64,000 nucleotides of DNA from Zonotrichia leucophrys gambelii (taxonomy: Eukaryota > Chordata > Aves > Passeriformes > Passerellidae), in NCBI RefSeq assembly GCF_028769735.1, contig NC_088178.1, positions 18,488,357 to 18,552,356 on the forward strand, in the 5' to 3' direction. The notes under the pieces were generated by a model. That model was not told the origin of the DNA. It saw nothing but the letters and a program-made list of their open reading frames with translations, and made no database searches. Below, one piece after another: positions 39,158-52,400 of the stretch; within the stretch, counting starts at the first letter, position 1, and every line of letters begins with the position of its first letter. Made by a program: the position numbers and the translations under genes.

Positions 39158-42100
39158 GAAGAGTTTAATGCCGGTGAATAATTGTTTAGCTCTTGTTAGT
39201 ATTTCCAAAAAATATCCACAAATCACAGGTCCAAATATAGTAACAGAGGTCCCAGTTGCAACTGTGAGTAGGAGGATCCAACAAAATCAACCAGAAACTT
39301 TTTCCCAGCCACTGGTGGACAGATGCAGATATTTAGGAAAAAGAACAAGGCAAATGGAGTACCCCTCCACTAAGGCTTTCTAGGTTGTAATTCATTGGTT
39401 TTGTTCTTTCTGAGTCTCCCATCCAACACACTTAAGGAAACCAGCAAGGATTGTCTTCAAAATAATAATCCCTTTCTGAATCAATTTTAATCTTGCTGTC
39501 TCCAGCAGCCTGTCTTAGTGAGATCCACAATTGCAAGCCATGTGAAAAAATATTTTGTCTATTTATTTTGTTTAAAATCTATTGTCTGATGATTTAATTA
39601 AAATCTTTGAATTCTTATTTAATTAGAAACATTGAACAATAATATTTCCTACTCATACTGTCACCATCTATGGTTGTAAGGGCATGTCATTCATATTTTA
39701 CAGAGCAAATTCTAAAACTAATTTTTTTAATTGTCTCCTCATATTTAGACCAACCCAGTGCTTCAACAATTCTTTTCTTTACCCAAACAATCTTCCATTC
39801 CATACATGTTCTTTATGCAGACAGCATTGCCAAAATGGGACACAGTATTTGAGGGGAATAAGACCTGTAAAATTCCATGACCATCTTTTCTGGTTTGTAG
39901 CCTTCCAATTCCTAACCTTCCAATAATTCTTAAAATAATGTTTTTCTTTCAGAGTGCTCATTAATACAGGTTTTGAAATTTTTGAAGGACCATCCAGAAT
40001 GTTGCCCCCTTCAGAGCTTTTATTCCTACATGAATTCAATGTTTTCCTAGTAGTCAGTTTTCAGTAAATTTTCTGAATTATATTATCAGGAAAACATTTT
40101 TTGCATCACTATTCATGCACCCTTCCAGATCATGTAAAAATTTGTGGAATAACTCATGTTCCAGTATCAGTCCCTAGAGGATCCACTTAGAAAAGTCTCT
40201 CTGTTATTAAAAACACTCCTGCACCTCACTTCTCCCCTTTGAACCAGTGTATGAAAACATTCCTTTCTATTCCATAGCACCTTATTTTCTTTGGGAAGCT
40301 CTTGTGAGAAAACTGTTGTGAAGAGAATAAGCAGACCATTCCTTTTCTTACTGATTCTTAATTAATTCTGCCTGGTTACAGAAAGCAGGACTTTTTCTAT
40401 TGGTCTTCCTAGATCTACTAACTCTGTGTTATTTGCATTGGCACAAAGAAATCAGACATAGCTAACAAATCTGTAGTTGTACAAGTCACACCTGGAACCT
40501 GGACACTGACAAGAGCACTGATTTAAGGAAACATAGGAAATGTCAACATAGTGACCTGACAAGACCATTTTTTTCCACACTCAGTAAGGTATCCCAGAAT
40601 ATGTAATTCTAAATAAATGGGGAAGGGGAAACCCTCTTATGATACGTGCACAAATAAGTTTACACACAAAACTGTACTTTGTAATACAAGACTGACAATT
40701 ACCATCACACTTTGAACACAATTTCCAAAACTTCTACATTAATTCCAGCTACAGGAATAACATCACCACAGGGTATTCCTACTGTATGGTCATTCTGCAT
40801 TGCTGGTCTGCTATCCATCTATGATGATTTCAAAATATTTGTGTACGTGCTCTAATCATGTATTTCTACACTTGAACAAGAGAATGTTAATAAAAATGTG
40901 CATAGCAACACGAAAAGCTTAATAGCTGCCTGGAGACTTAAGGAACACATTTTCAAATGTACATTACCCTTTGCTTAGTCTGCTTTCCTAAAATACAACT
41001 TGTCACACAGGATTCAGAGGAGCCATAATTTCCAAGACCTTCTTCTAGCATAGGGAATGTCTACACGGTTCCCAGTCCAAAGATATCTTTGGTTTAGTCC
41101 CAGATTTCTCAGAAGAAATAGACTGTGGCAGGATCAAGCAATTGACCCAGGAACTAAACAGGAGTTAATTTCATCTAAAATTACAGCCCCCAAGGCCTGT
41201 ACTCCAGCTCACCTTATCTGAGAAACACCTAAAATGTGCTCTGGGCATTGCATCACAGCCTGGCTCCCAGATCTAGCTGTGTGCATCAGGAGCGACAGAC
41301 GCTTTGGTGCCTCCCTGCAGGAGCAGGGGAGGCAGCACCTGGGCAGAGGCAGAGCTGCAGACAGCACAGGAGCCTGCAGGGCAAAGCCATCGTGTGAGCG
41401 AGTTCAAGTGCTGCTTGACATTTTCCTCAGGTTTTTGCATTTTGCAGTTTTGCTGTTTTGCACCCAACACCTTGGTTTTGCTGAGAGCACCCTTTCTTTC
41501 AATCTGATCCAAAGCCAGTCTCTGCTCGCTGAAATCCGGCAAAACTCAGAATCAAGGGTGCACAAGTATGACCCCAAAAAATGACTTAAATACAGAACAG
41601 CAGGATTTTTAGTGCTGCCTATATTAAGCATGGCCAAGAGCAAGGAAATATTGCAGAGGACGGTGAGTTATCCTCTATCTGGTGGAAAATTAGCAAGATC
41701 AGAAAGGTCACTTCTGGGCTCCTTTGCCTGGCAAATATCCATCATGTGATAATATTTGAAACCATGATTTCAGGATTATTAACCACCTCATGTGCCATTA
41801 ACCAATACTTTTACTGGAAAGGGAATGTAGGGAATGTTTGAAGAGTAAAACTAGAAAAGGTGGTCCTAATCTCGGTCAATTGGGAAGACAAACTAAAATT
41901 TAAAAATATACAATCTGTAAACCAGATGGCTCAGAGGGGGATTTAATTGTAGTATATAAAATCTAATATGCTGCAGACACAGTCAATCCAGGTTACTGTT
42001 TTTCCCCTAAAACAAATATTGCTGTAAGAGGACATACTGTAAATTGAAATTACAGAAGAACTCTAAGACACAGGGAAGCAATTTTTCCTTAACTAAAAAA

Positions 42101-45100
42101 TATTCTGCAAGACAAATACACAAAAAAAACTCAACTGCAGACTTCTAGAAATAATCAAATGTTATTATACGGGAAAGCTGAGTTAGAAAAGTATGCCTAA
42201 ATTTGTCAGCTGTTTTGCATTAAATCCAAGTTTTTAAGCCATTATATTTTTTCATACTGTGCACACACATAAACAGGGAAGTTCAGTTGTGTGACAGTTT
42301 GAAGATTCTATAAAGAATTGCAATAAAAAAGAAAAATATAAAAGGTTGTGTGAGCGAGATGATATTTATTTATTTTTTGCAATAAAATTTATTTGAGGAA
42401 CCTAAGAATATGGTTACATGGAAATGTGCAGACAGCCACAACCTCACTCAGCCTGTTCTCTAAGCTAGCTGGGAATGTGCCAGCTATGGTCCAGCACTGT
42501 ATAACCATCCAGTGTGCCTGAGGTAATAAGTTCTGCTGCAAAATCTGTCTGCATCCATCTTTGAAGATATGCCCTAAGTGAAAAAATAATAAAAAAAAAA
42601 AAATCCAGTTTGCATATACTCTGAAAAATTCCTAGAGCTTGGCAGCTAAACTCTCCAAGGATTCTTTAGCCCCAAACAAGGGCTATTCTTGGGATGAACA
42701 GGATTCACTACAATTTTCTCTGCACCCATAGCAGTAAAAAAAACCCTTGGGGAGCCTATGGTCTGATTCTAAAGCCAGTCCTGAGCAGTGAGCTGGGCTC
42801 AGCACAGAGTGTTTGACAACATCAGCACCAAGACCACAGGCACTACAGCCACAGACTTCCACCCAGCCTACAGCCAGCATTGTAATGAGGAAGCACAGCC
42901 ATTGCTGCAGAGTTTAACCTTTTTTCTGCTTACACTGTATAAAGAAACATTTATAGAAAATAAATATCTCATTTTCAAGTATTTATCTCTATTAATGTAA
43001 TTTTAAGAACCACAGTCATTACCAGAAAGGAAAGAAAAAGAAGACCAAACATTAAAGATTGTAAATCCTTTGTAACATCATCCATCCGCCACTGTTTATG
43101 AAGATGAAGCTCCATTGAAATAATAAACTTATTTGAAGAAGAGATCAGACAGTTGTTTCTTCTTCAAAACTTTATAGAAAGGAAATGCTTTTCCAACTAC
43201 TTAATTGATGTCAATTTATTATTAACAAATGGTAAGTAGAAATTTAACAGAAGTTTCCATTTAATTATTTGTCCTAAATATCTCATGGATTGTTGCCTGA
43301 GAAACAACACGCACAGAAAAGCATTCAAGAAGAACCTGGAAGAAATGCACAAAAACTCTAAGATTTTAGTCATGCTTCAGGGAGAAGGGATTGAGAAACA
43401 CTGTTTTCAAGTCCATTTGTGGCCACCAGCAAAAATTTTAAAATTCTATTCAAGCAATTATCTGCAATAATAATAGTGATACTTTCTAAAGAGTCACAAA
43501 CTAAAATGTGGATGCATCTGAGGTGTAAAGGGATTCAAATCAATCCTGTCAGACCTTTAGTAGAAGTACTTCTTTTCCCAGTCCCATTGAATTTTTTAGC
43601 AATGAAAAATGTCAAGCACTGTTTGCCATTAGCAGAAAGGGAGATTGAGTGAGTCCATATGCACAGGTGTTTAACTTTTTGCTTAGGTGACTCCATGACT
43701 ATCCTCCTGTCCATCAGTGGGATGAATCTATGGATACAGGTCTTGGCAGTCCTACTTGTGCACATGGACATGCACAGCAACCCAAATTTAGCCTGGATTC
43801 CTCTGCCTGTGCTCCCTACTTGCTGCTTCAAGGCCTTCAGGGGCACCTGGCCAGTGGGAAATACCAGATTAAGGAGTTTATGTGGACTTGAAGCCATCCA
43901 AATCCAAACCAAAGTCTCATCATTACAACATCTGTAGAAGTGCAGCTCAGGAAATCCACTCTAGCTATTCATTTTATTCAGCAATTTTCATCATTTCTGT
44001 GCACTGTTTCATTCTCCAAATTGCCAATAATGCGTATCAATCACAAAGGCAGCGTGGTAAATCACAGCAATGTAGCACTGAACAAGCCTTCAAATTCCAG
44101 AACATCCATTAGAAATCTTGAGAGTATGTTATGCTGGTAAAGCCAGTAAGGTGGTGCTACTTGCAGCAACGTGGCTAATCAATGCACACACATCTCTTCC
44201 TGCAAGGTTGTTCAAAGTAATTAACAGCAGTGGCACAGGGAACTAAAAAGCAAAACTGAAAAATGGTGGGTATCAGCTACTAACCAGTCAAACATAAGGA
44301 CAGCAGGGTACAGAAAATTCTTGGCTAGAAGATGCTTTCTTCATGGGGGATTTTAGCTGCTCATAAATCTGTTGGGAAACAGATACATCCAAGCATGCTG
44401 CGTCAAACAGACAATTTCATCATTTGCAAAAAAAAAGACAAAATTGCCCTAGATCTAATTCTTACTGTGAGGATGGATTTGCCTGAGGATATGAAAATAA
44501 AGCAATGTGCTGGAGCCAAATTCCATAAGCTTTTTAAATTAAGTATGGCAAATGATGGATCCAGTGTAGAATACAAAGACAAATGGGAAAATTTATATTC
44601 AGACATCTAACCTATGTTCTTGGTCATTTCAAAATTCATATCAATGTTGTCATTGACTCTGGGGGATCCAGAATTTGATTTCTGATTAATAAAACACATT
44701 GAAGATGCAGATGAGGGCTAATAAAATTTCCCTCTTTTCTACAGCTCTTAATCATAGAATCAGCCAATGTGTCTTCACAAGAAAGAACCTGAAGTTTGGT
44801 GCAACATAAAAATTCTACTGAAATTAAAAGTTAACTAGATTAGGTTACTCCATAATAACAGAGCAAAACTTGCGAAAATAAAGAATACAAAAGAAATTTT
44901 TAGGGGCTGTGAGAACAAAAAAGATTTAAAGCATTCCTAAAACTTCTGATGAGAAAGAGTCCTTTCAATAGAAAAGGAAGATTATGTTAATAACAATTCA
45001 GAATTATAACAATGATGAACTATTATTTAAAAATATACCCTTAACAATAATAAAAATGAAAAAGAATGGAAGACAGTAAAGATAAATGTGAACAATTAAC

Positions 45101-45425
45101 AAAAAAGGTCTTCGAATTAATTGACTTTTACAAAAGAGCAGATAAGAGCAGGTTTCACAGATATGAGCACAGCTGAGTCAGCCCTCCTTAATCTTATTGT
45201 CCGCTGATATTAAGAGATTCTACAAACATGTTTTGTATCATTGACAAATATTTGCTGAAAAGCTACTGGAAGAAAGGAGGAAGTTTGTCTACAAGAAAAT
45301 TGCAGGAAGCCAAGCAATTACCTTCTACTTAGATTAATCACTGAAGTTTTTGTCCTGGAAGTCATGGCTCAGTTTTGCTATTCAGAGGCGGGTATATGTC
45401 CTTCTGAGGGCCAAGCCTACAAAAA
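39158..45425. other. Non-coding stretch with a GC-richer patch at 41230-41410 and possible ancient LINE traces at 43.5-44.6 kb
   Basis: No intact gene is recognised. The patch at about 41230-41410 is richer in G+C than its surroundings but has no motif I know. Segments at about 43535-43935 and 44332-44610 hint weakly at very old LINE sequence and are discussed under findings. The rest is AT-rich. Confidence 0.4.
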
Positions 45426-45465
45426 AAACCAAACCAAACCAAACCAAACCAAACCAAACCAAACC
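45426..45465. repeat. (AAACC)8 pentanucleotide microsatellite
   Basis: Eight perfect AAACC units follow an A run, and the flank reads AATAAAAGC. The complementary strand reads (GGTTT)8, with regular GG doublets that could form a two-tier G-quadruplex. A perfect array of this length is likely polymorphic. Confidence 0.97.
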
Positions 45466-48400
45466 AATAAAAGCAACAAAATTAAACAGTAAATAAATAA
45501 ATAAACCTCTTGTCCAGTCACAAACATTTAAGAAAATGGCTGGAAAGACCAAACTTGCCAGAGTATTTCATGTATGTTAGAATTGCTAGATATCTCAGTT
45601 TGTTTAACTTTAGGCTCAAATAGATGATCAGAAGGATTCAGTTGTAAAAGAGAGCAAAATCAGGAAGGAAAGTAGCCAGTTAAATAGAGTTCAATAAAAA
45701 AAGTGCCATTTCACCATTTACACAACAATGATGCTGAAATCTCTCTACTGCCTTAATGTCTGTAAAAAATTTGGTCTCAGTCCTTTGGTCCCAGGAACTA
45801 CTGCTGTCCTTTGTTTTCTAACAGCCTCTCTTTTCTTATCACTTTAGGTGTTACCAGCCAGGAATCTATTAATCTACAGAGCAGTGATTTCACCTGATCA
45901 ACATTAACAATGTCACTTCTTTACTGGTTGAGTTTCTGACAAGGGAAATGTAATGACTCCTCACCCGGCTTTGTTATCCACCTTTTGTCTCAGTTTAAAA
46001 TGTAATGAAAAGTGCACAAAATGTTCTTTCACTTTTACAAATGAGGAGGTTCTGCAGCTCTGCAGGATCAGATGTCCCTGTCAGGAATGAAGTAGAACTG
46101 GAATGGCAGCAGCTCCCAGGCTTTAGGAAAGCCACCACAGGCTCCAAAGGGGAGCTCTGTGCTTTCTGTACCCTGCTCAACCTTCTCCCTGAGGCCATAC
46201 CAGGAATATGAGTGTGTGACCTGGGAAGAGACAGGTATTCATGTATTTATTAATATGCATTATGGACACCTGATCTCTTGCTCTTTCATTCCTCCAGCCC
46301 AGTATCTTTCAGTGGCACCACTTATCTCACATTTGGGAGCACCTCCTATAACTTCACTGCAGACTGAGCAAAACCAAACACCCTTTCAACTTGAACTTTT
46401 GGAATCCTGACGTCTGCAAACACAGTAAACAATTCTGACAAATTCATAGTCCTCTTCAAAGTCCATACAATACAAATTGTAATTACATGTAGCCTGTACC
46501 TGTATGAACTTGGACTGATCTTGCAAAATGGGTGTCACAAACACACAAATGCTCAGCATGTATGTTGATATGACGATGCACAGAAAGAATTCTGATAAAT
46601 AGCACTGGGACACAAGTGGGACCTTTCCAGAATAATCTACAATATGACAAAATGAAGGCTACAGAGTTGTTGTGATATTAAATATGAAAGACCTTTCTGA
46701 TTTACTTGCAGCATCCGATATAAGGAATTTATTAGCAGTTCCTAACTTTATGGTAAATGATGCATAAATGATGGCAAAGGTGTACAAGAGAACTGTATAA
46801 AGACTCTTGCAGAGTGAGTAAATTGGTTGAGTGCCAGCTTTTCTAAGGGTGAATGGTTCCACTGACTTGTTTAGGGCATATCATGCAATGATGGATGTAA
46901 AATTACAACATTTTAGAATGGCAACAGTTCAAGGGAAGATTCCAAATTTATGAGGGACAACACTCTTACTCTAATAAACCACATGCGGGGCCCCAGCCTC
47001 TCCCTGAAAGAGAATAATTTTCTGTTCCAAGGCAGGAGAGGTGGAACAAAGCACCTTGTATGCACAAGATCCCAATTTTACTGCATAAAGCTGAAGCCCA
47101 GCTGAAGACCAGACAGACTTATTTTCTGGATTTTTTTTCATAGCTATACCTGTGCACATTTAAGGCAATCATGTACGCATGTAATAATGTCCTTTTGAAA
47201 TGAGACCAGTATTCTAGTATGCTTTCTGCAAAACTCACAGGGGTTTTTTGCACCATAGTCCATTGCCACTTCCACAGGGCATTTATAATATACATAAGAA
47301 AGGTGTCAATTCAAATTCAAAGACAGAGAATACCTTTTTTGATGAAGCATCCTGTATATCATGTACTAGCTGGAGGTGTTCTCTGCTGCCTGACAGGGAC
47401 AATGACATGACAAGCAGGGAGAGAAGGAGCTTTTAACCAGTTTAATGTGCAGAGAGTCAGCACTCACTGAAAGTAATTTGCCTGTTTGCTATTTTTTTAA
47501 GTATGTCTCTTTCCTTTGACTTGTCATTACTCCAGTAATATACAATTTTGTTTTCTGTTTGTAATTTTCTGCTGCAGTGATTTGAGAGGCTCAAAATAAT
47601 CTTTTTCTATCTTACGAGAAAAAAGATAAGGAAATATGTATCTTAATAGTTTGCTTATTTCAAAACCTGGATGAGGTCCCATTTAGTATAACTTTCATTG
47701 CTAGACTTTTCTTACTGTTTCTGCAGAGGCCTTGCAAGTGTGTTACAGTACTTGTGCTCTAGGCTTTTCATACTTCCTGTAAGTCATTTGGGCAAAAGGC
47801 ATTTTTCATAAAAGAAAATAGTCTAGATTTGTTCTAAATGGCATTCTGTTAAGCACTGTTCTGTGGACAATAAAAAAATAAAAGTCAGAAAGTCATTGCC
47901 CTTTTCTTCTGGGAGAGAAAATTAGTCTATTAAATATGAGGCAACACAGAATTCTCCTTGCAGCTAAATAACATATTTTGAACTGTTATCAGGCACATTA
48001 AGTGGCATTAAAGATAAAATTTGAGAATCGGTGAGTTTCTACCATGCAGTTTACTTTTCAAGTTAAGCTTTCAAATGTTGAAAGTTCACATTCAGTGCCT
48101 TGATCAAAAACGATAAATGAACTACTGAATTAGAAGAAGATGCTGCTATTATTTTAACCAGTAAACTAACTCAGGGTTAATCTGGGTGCTATTTAGCCTA
48201 TTGAAAGTGTTTTGAGTGAACATATGGTTTCTATTGTGAAATCAAGGCACAGTTTTAGCTATGAATATAGATAATTACCCTTTGGACTTTAAACATTTAT
48301 ATGTGTCACGTTATGTTGGAGCATTTTTCATGGTCAATAGGTTGAAAGGTTACAGAGTCGAAAATGTAAATTGAGTGTGTTTGAGTAAAGCTATCCAGTG

Positions 48401-48945
48401 TAATGATAGTACAATTCACTACTGCTCTCTCTTGGAAAGAGGTAGCAATAGCACTCAGTGAACACGAGCAATGTAACAGGCTATTTATTTAAATACAGAT
48501 TGTTATGGTAAAAGATTTTAATACGAGAATTACAGGAATTCAGCTGTAGTATATATTGCTAGGAAAATCCTTGGTTACTGGAGCTTAATTTGATACATAC
48601 ACAGGGGATGTTCGGGGGCCTAATTACAAAGCTAACAATAAAACTTTTAAATAAACTCTGCGTGCACGTACAAACGTGTGTGAGAGTGCACATGCCTCAG
48701 AGCCAGGGGCATTGCTATAACCCACTCCTGATTTAGTCTTGAAAATATGTTTAGTTTTACTCCCTGAGTGTAGCCCTTGGCAACATCCCCTCGCAAGGAG
48801 CCAGATGTTATGTCTGCACTGAGGATGCTGGAAGCACCAAGTATGTGCAAGGAGCCCTGGAGTGCAGCCTGTGCCGCGGCTGAACTGCAGCACCCACCTC
48901 CACCACGCACCCCTCAGCCCAGGCCACCAACCCACCAGGGCTCCA
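45466..48945. other. Non-coding stretch; composition turns GC-richer from about 48660
   Basis: A short AAAT repeat lies near 45490-45505. The region to about 48650 is anonymous and AT-rich. From about 48660 to 48945 the sequence is clearly GC-richer with scattered CpG, leading into a minisatellite. No gene is recognised in either part. Confidence 0.5.
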
Positions 48946-49412
48946 GCCCCTCCTGCTAAATCCTCCACAGCGGGGGAGAGTCAAAATGCTCCTGTTCTGG
49001 GCTGAGGGAGGTTCAGACTCACCCTGATAAATCCTTCACAGCGAGGGAGAGTCAAAATGCTCCTGTTCTGGGCTGAGGGAGCTTCAGATTCACCCTGCTA
49101 AATCCTCCACAGCGAGGGGGAGTCAAAATGCTCCTGTTCTGGGCTGAGGGATGTTCAGACTCACCCTGATAAATCCTTCACAGCGAGGGAGAGTGAAAAT
49201 CACAGAATCACAGAATTACAGAAATTCTAGGTTGGAAGAGACCTTTAAGATCATCAAGTCCAACCCATGTTCTAACACCTCAACTAGATCATGGCACCAA
49301 GTGCCACATCCAGTCTTTTTTTAAACTCTTCGAGGGATGGTGACTCCACCACCTCCCTGGGTAGATGATTCCAGTTCTGGGCTGAGGGAGCTTCAGATTC
49401 ACCCTGCCTGAA
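48946..49412. repeat. 71-bp minisatellite with A/B alternation, split by a CR1
   Basis: Units start at 48961, 49032, 49103 and 49174, an exact period of 71. Units 1 and 3 share TCCTCCACAG at the start and TTCAGACTCACCCTGATAAA at the end. Unit 2 starts TCCTTCACAG and ends CTTCAGATTCACCCTGCTAA. Unit 4 starts like unit 2, is interrupted after GAAAAT at 49200, and resumes at 49375 with TTCTGGGCTGAGGG and the type-2 ending. The array is therefore built from a 142-bp A-B dimer. A partial unit end (CCTGCTAAA) precedes unit 1. I do not recognise the unit as part of a known element. Confidence 0.95.
49201..49374 (-). mobile_element. Short CR1 3' fragment inserted in the minisatellite
   Basis: The + strand reads CACAGAATCACAGAATTACA, then GGTTGGAAGAGACCTTTAAG, ATCATCAAGTCCAACCCATG, GAGGGATGGTGACTCCACCA and CCTCCCTGGGTAGATGATTC. 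This is a CR1 3' end of the group with 'GAGACCTTTAAGATCATC' tails, different from the other copies here. On the minus strand it still encodes a piece of the ORF2 C-terminus (WNHLPREVVESPSLEEFKKR). It is truncated to about 174 bases and lies exactly between two parts of one 71-bp unit. The unit lacks about seven bases (GCTCCTG) at the junction. No target-site duplication is seen, as is usual for CR1. Confidence 0.95.
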
Positions 49413-52400
49413 CAGCTGGACGTGTTTGGGGTGAGAGGAGCAGCTCCCTGCTCTGTCCCCATGGGTCACCAAGCTCCTGAGCACCACGGTGGCATTGCTC
49501 AGCAAGCCACTCCTGAACATGAGCTTTCTTCTGCAGGACTAGCATGCACTTATCTGCACACCAGTGCACACTCCAGCATGGATGTACCCTACTGCCTGGA
49601 TTACCTCTCTTGAGCTTCCAGCCATGGACAACACCAAAAACGCATCACCTCAACCAGATCAATCAAAATTATTTACTCTCTTATTAGTAATTAAGATTTT
49701 TAGAGGATGTAATGTGTGTTATCAAACACAGAGTGAGGCATTAGGTGACAAAGAGTTGTTATAAGGACTTCCAAAAAACCCCACAAATAACATGTTTATT
49801 GTTGTGATTTCTCTCATATATATGTTAATTTTTTAATATATATTTTAAGTATAAATTTCTATGAATGGTATTAGATTTGAAAAGAGAATACAGCCTTTCT
49901 CCAGGCACACTAAAGAAAAATAAAATTTCTTTTTTCCCTGCCCATATATGCTTTAAGGAGCCATTTATTCAGCTGTTTTAATTACAGCACAGTTCTATTC
50001 CTGCTACTTACCATTTCCAGAAACACACAAAGAAACATTTTTATTCATTTCTAGAAATGTGCATATTCAAAACATCCTTTGCTTACTCTTTATACCATTC
50101 ACCTGCACCAAAATATGCTTCACCTATTCCTTTCATTGGCAGCCTGTTTTGTAGTACTTTCCAACATTTTTTTCTAACTTCTGAAGAATTACTTTCCTTT
50201 CTTCACTACCATGGTAGGTTGGTCACTCCTTCTCCCTTTTAGGGAACCACAAAATGAGGTTATTGCTACTACGTAATAATGGTTCCTCAGTAAGGGCAAT
50301 TAGCAAAAATTAATTACTCCGTGAAAAATTCCTAGTACGTACATTTTGGGTTGCTATCTAGAAGCAAAATAAAGTGTTCAAATTTTTTTTCATAGATTTT
50401 AAAAGGTAGGGAAATTTTCTCCATTGGGAAAGATTGAGTATCAAATCAGCTCAATCCTAAACTGTGTGGTCCTGTAATAGTTGCTGTTTTGGTGTCTTAC
50501 AGTCTAGCTGGACTTCAAATAAGCCAAAGCTGCTGAGTGGCAAATGGATTATGCTATTTAAAAGATGAATTCCTGTGAATCCATGTGCAAGCTATGAAAT
50601 GCAGTTTCTGAAGTCTTTTGGATCAGTTCAGGTAGCAAGGATTTTTTATTTTCGATGAATTGGGATTTAACTTGGTATTCTCTTCCAGTCTTTCTGACAG
50701 CAAAATTGAATATCATTGGCCTAGTTGAACTGTGTCAGTGTCACAGAACTGCCATTTGCTGTTAAAATTGTTAAGGTGAAAAATTATTGAGCGGCTTTCC
50801 CAACTATTACCATTACTGCTCTTCACTGTTTGTGCCACAGTAATATAAAGAGGCACAAGCTGAGAGAAAGGCTCTATTTTGTCAGACATTGCAAAAATAT
50901 ATAATAGGAGATCTTTCCCAAGAGAGTGGAGAGTATCTGTAGAGAAGGTGAGATCGAGGAGGGGGAGCAGAAGAAACTGAAAGTTGGAGCAGACAAGTGG
51001 CAGTGCAAAAAATGGAAACTTTGATTTTATTTTGCTTTATTTTTAAACCTCAATTTGTTACTCCCTCAAAACCAGCCTTTTTGCTACTTTTAAAAATGCA
51101 TTTTGTTTATTGTCTGTCTGTATGTCACTTTGCCTTTTCTGTCCCTCCTTCTATTCTTTTACTTCCTCTCTCCCTTCTCAATTGCATAATTTGAAAATGA
51201 TTTTCCTAAAACATTTAGTTGTATCATCACATTTAATCTATTCTCCTTAGGTTTTTATATCAACTCTTGGACCAGCATATATCCCTCCTCTCTAAGGAAG
51301 TCTGTCTTTGCTGTTCCACTCATATATAAAGTTTTTATTTTTGCCTGCTGGTTTTAATCTTAATTATTTTTGTGCTGACAGGACTTTAGGATTCCTTGAT
51401 TACAGATGTGCAAACTCTTAGGGAAAAAGAAAAAAAAAATGGTCCCTGAAGACTTTATAACCTAATGGTACAGAAAACAAATTACTACACTTTTCTTTTA
51501 ATGGGATGTGCTGGTTCTCCCCATCACATGGGGAAAAGAAGGAAATGAGCTAGCAGTGCTCTCCCAGAGTCGTGCCTTCCCACGAGCTGTCATTGGAGAT
51601 GAGCTTGGAAAGAGATGACAATTGCATTTTGTCTCTGCACTTTGAATGGATTTCTGGTGAATACTGCAATTACACAGAAACAACTGCTGCATGGAAATAT
51701 ACTTTCAAATACATGGGAAACTTTCTGGTTGCGAATTTTAAAGATGTTGAAATGACCGGTCTATTTTAGATAACATCAGAATAAAAATCTCCCAGAAGTT
51801 GGCCCTGGCCTGTCTGCCACTGTTTGTGTCTCTCTGTGACACCTTAAGCTGCAGCTGAAAAAATACTGAAAATGGGGCCACTACATGTTTTTAATCCCCC
51901 CTTCTTCCTCCTACTGGAAAGATCTATTTTTTTGCCATGCAAATACTCATTCCTATTTCTCTCCTAATAAGCTTATCTTCCTGATAGTTTGACTAAGCTC
52001 ATGTTGTATTCAAAACTCAAAGTTTCCTAATTAAAGTCCAATTCCAGTATTCCTCCTTAGATATTCAGTGCTTCCACATACTGTGAAGAAAGATATTTTT
52101 AGAAAATATGGGCCACTTAATTCCCGTTAAGTTTTCTGTAACAGATGGTATAGTTATTTGATTTATGCATTCACCTTCACGTGGCCCTGCTGACTGCCAG
52201 GTTTTTTTAAACCTCCAAAATTCTTTTTTGTTATGCACTGAAACTTCACCCTTTCCCCTGCATGAAATATTAGTTTTACTTAGAAAATCTAACTGCGTGC
52301 AATTTTCATGTTACTGAAATTTTGCACGGTCTGGTGATTAATTGTATTGTCTTGATCACAGCCTCAGCCTGATGTTCAGGGCTCATTACAGCAGGAGGAA

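Noticed and set aside
49284..49520. 78-codon open frame (-) with a CR1 ORF2 C-terminal piece
   Set aside because: It is a chance fusion of minisatellite and flank sequence to the CR1 fragment, not a gene.
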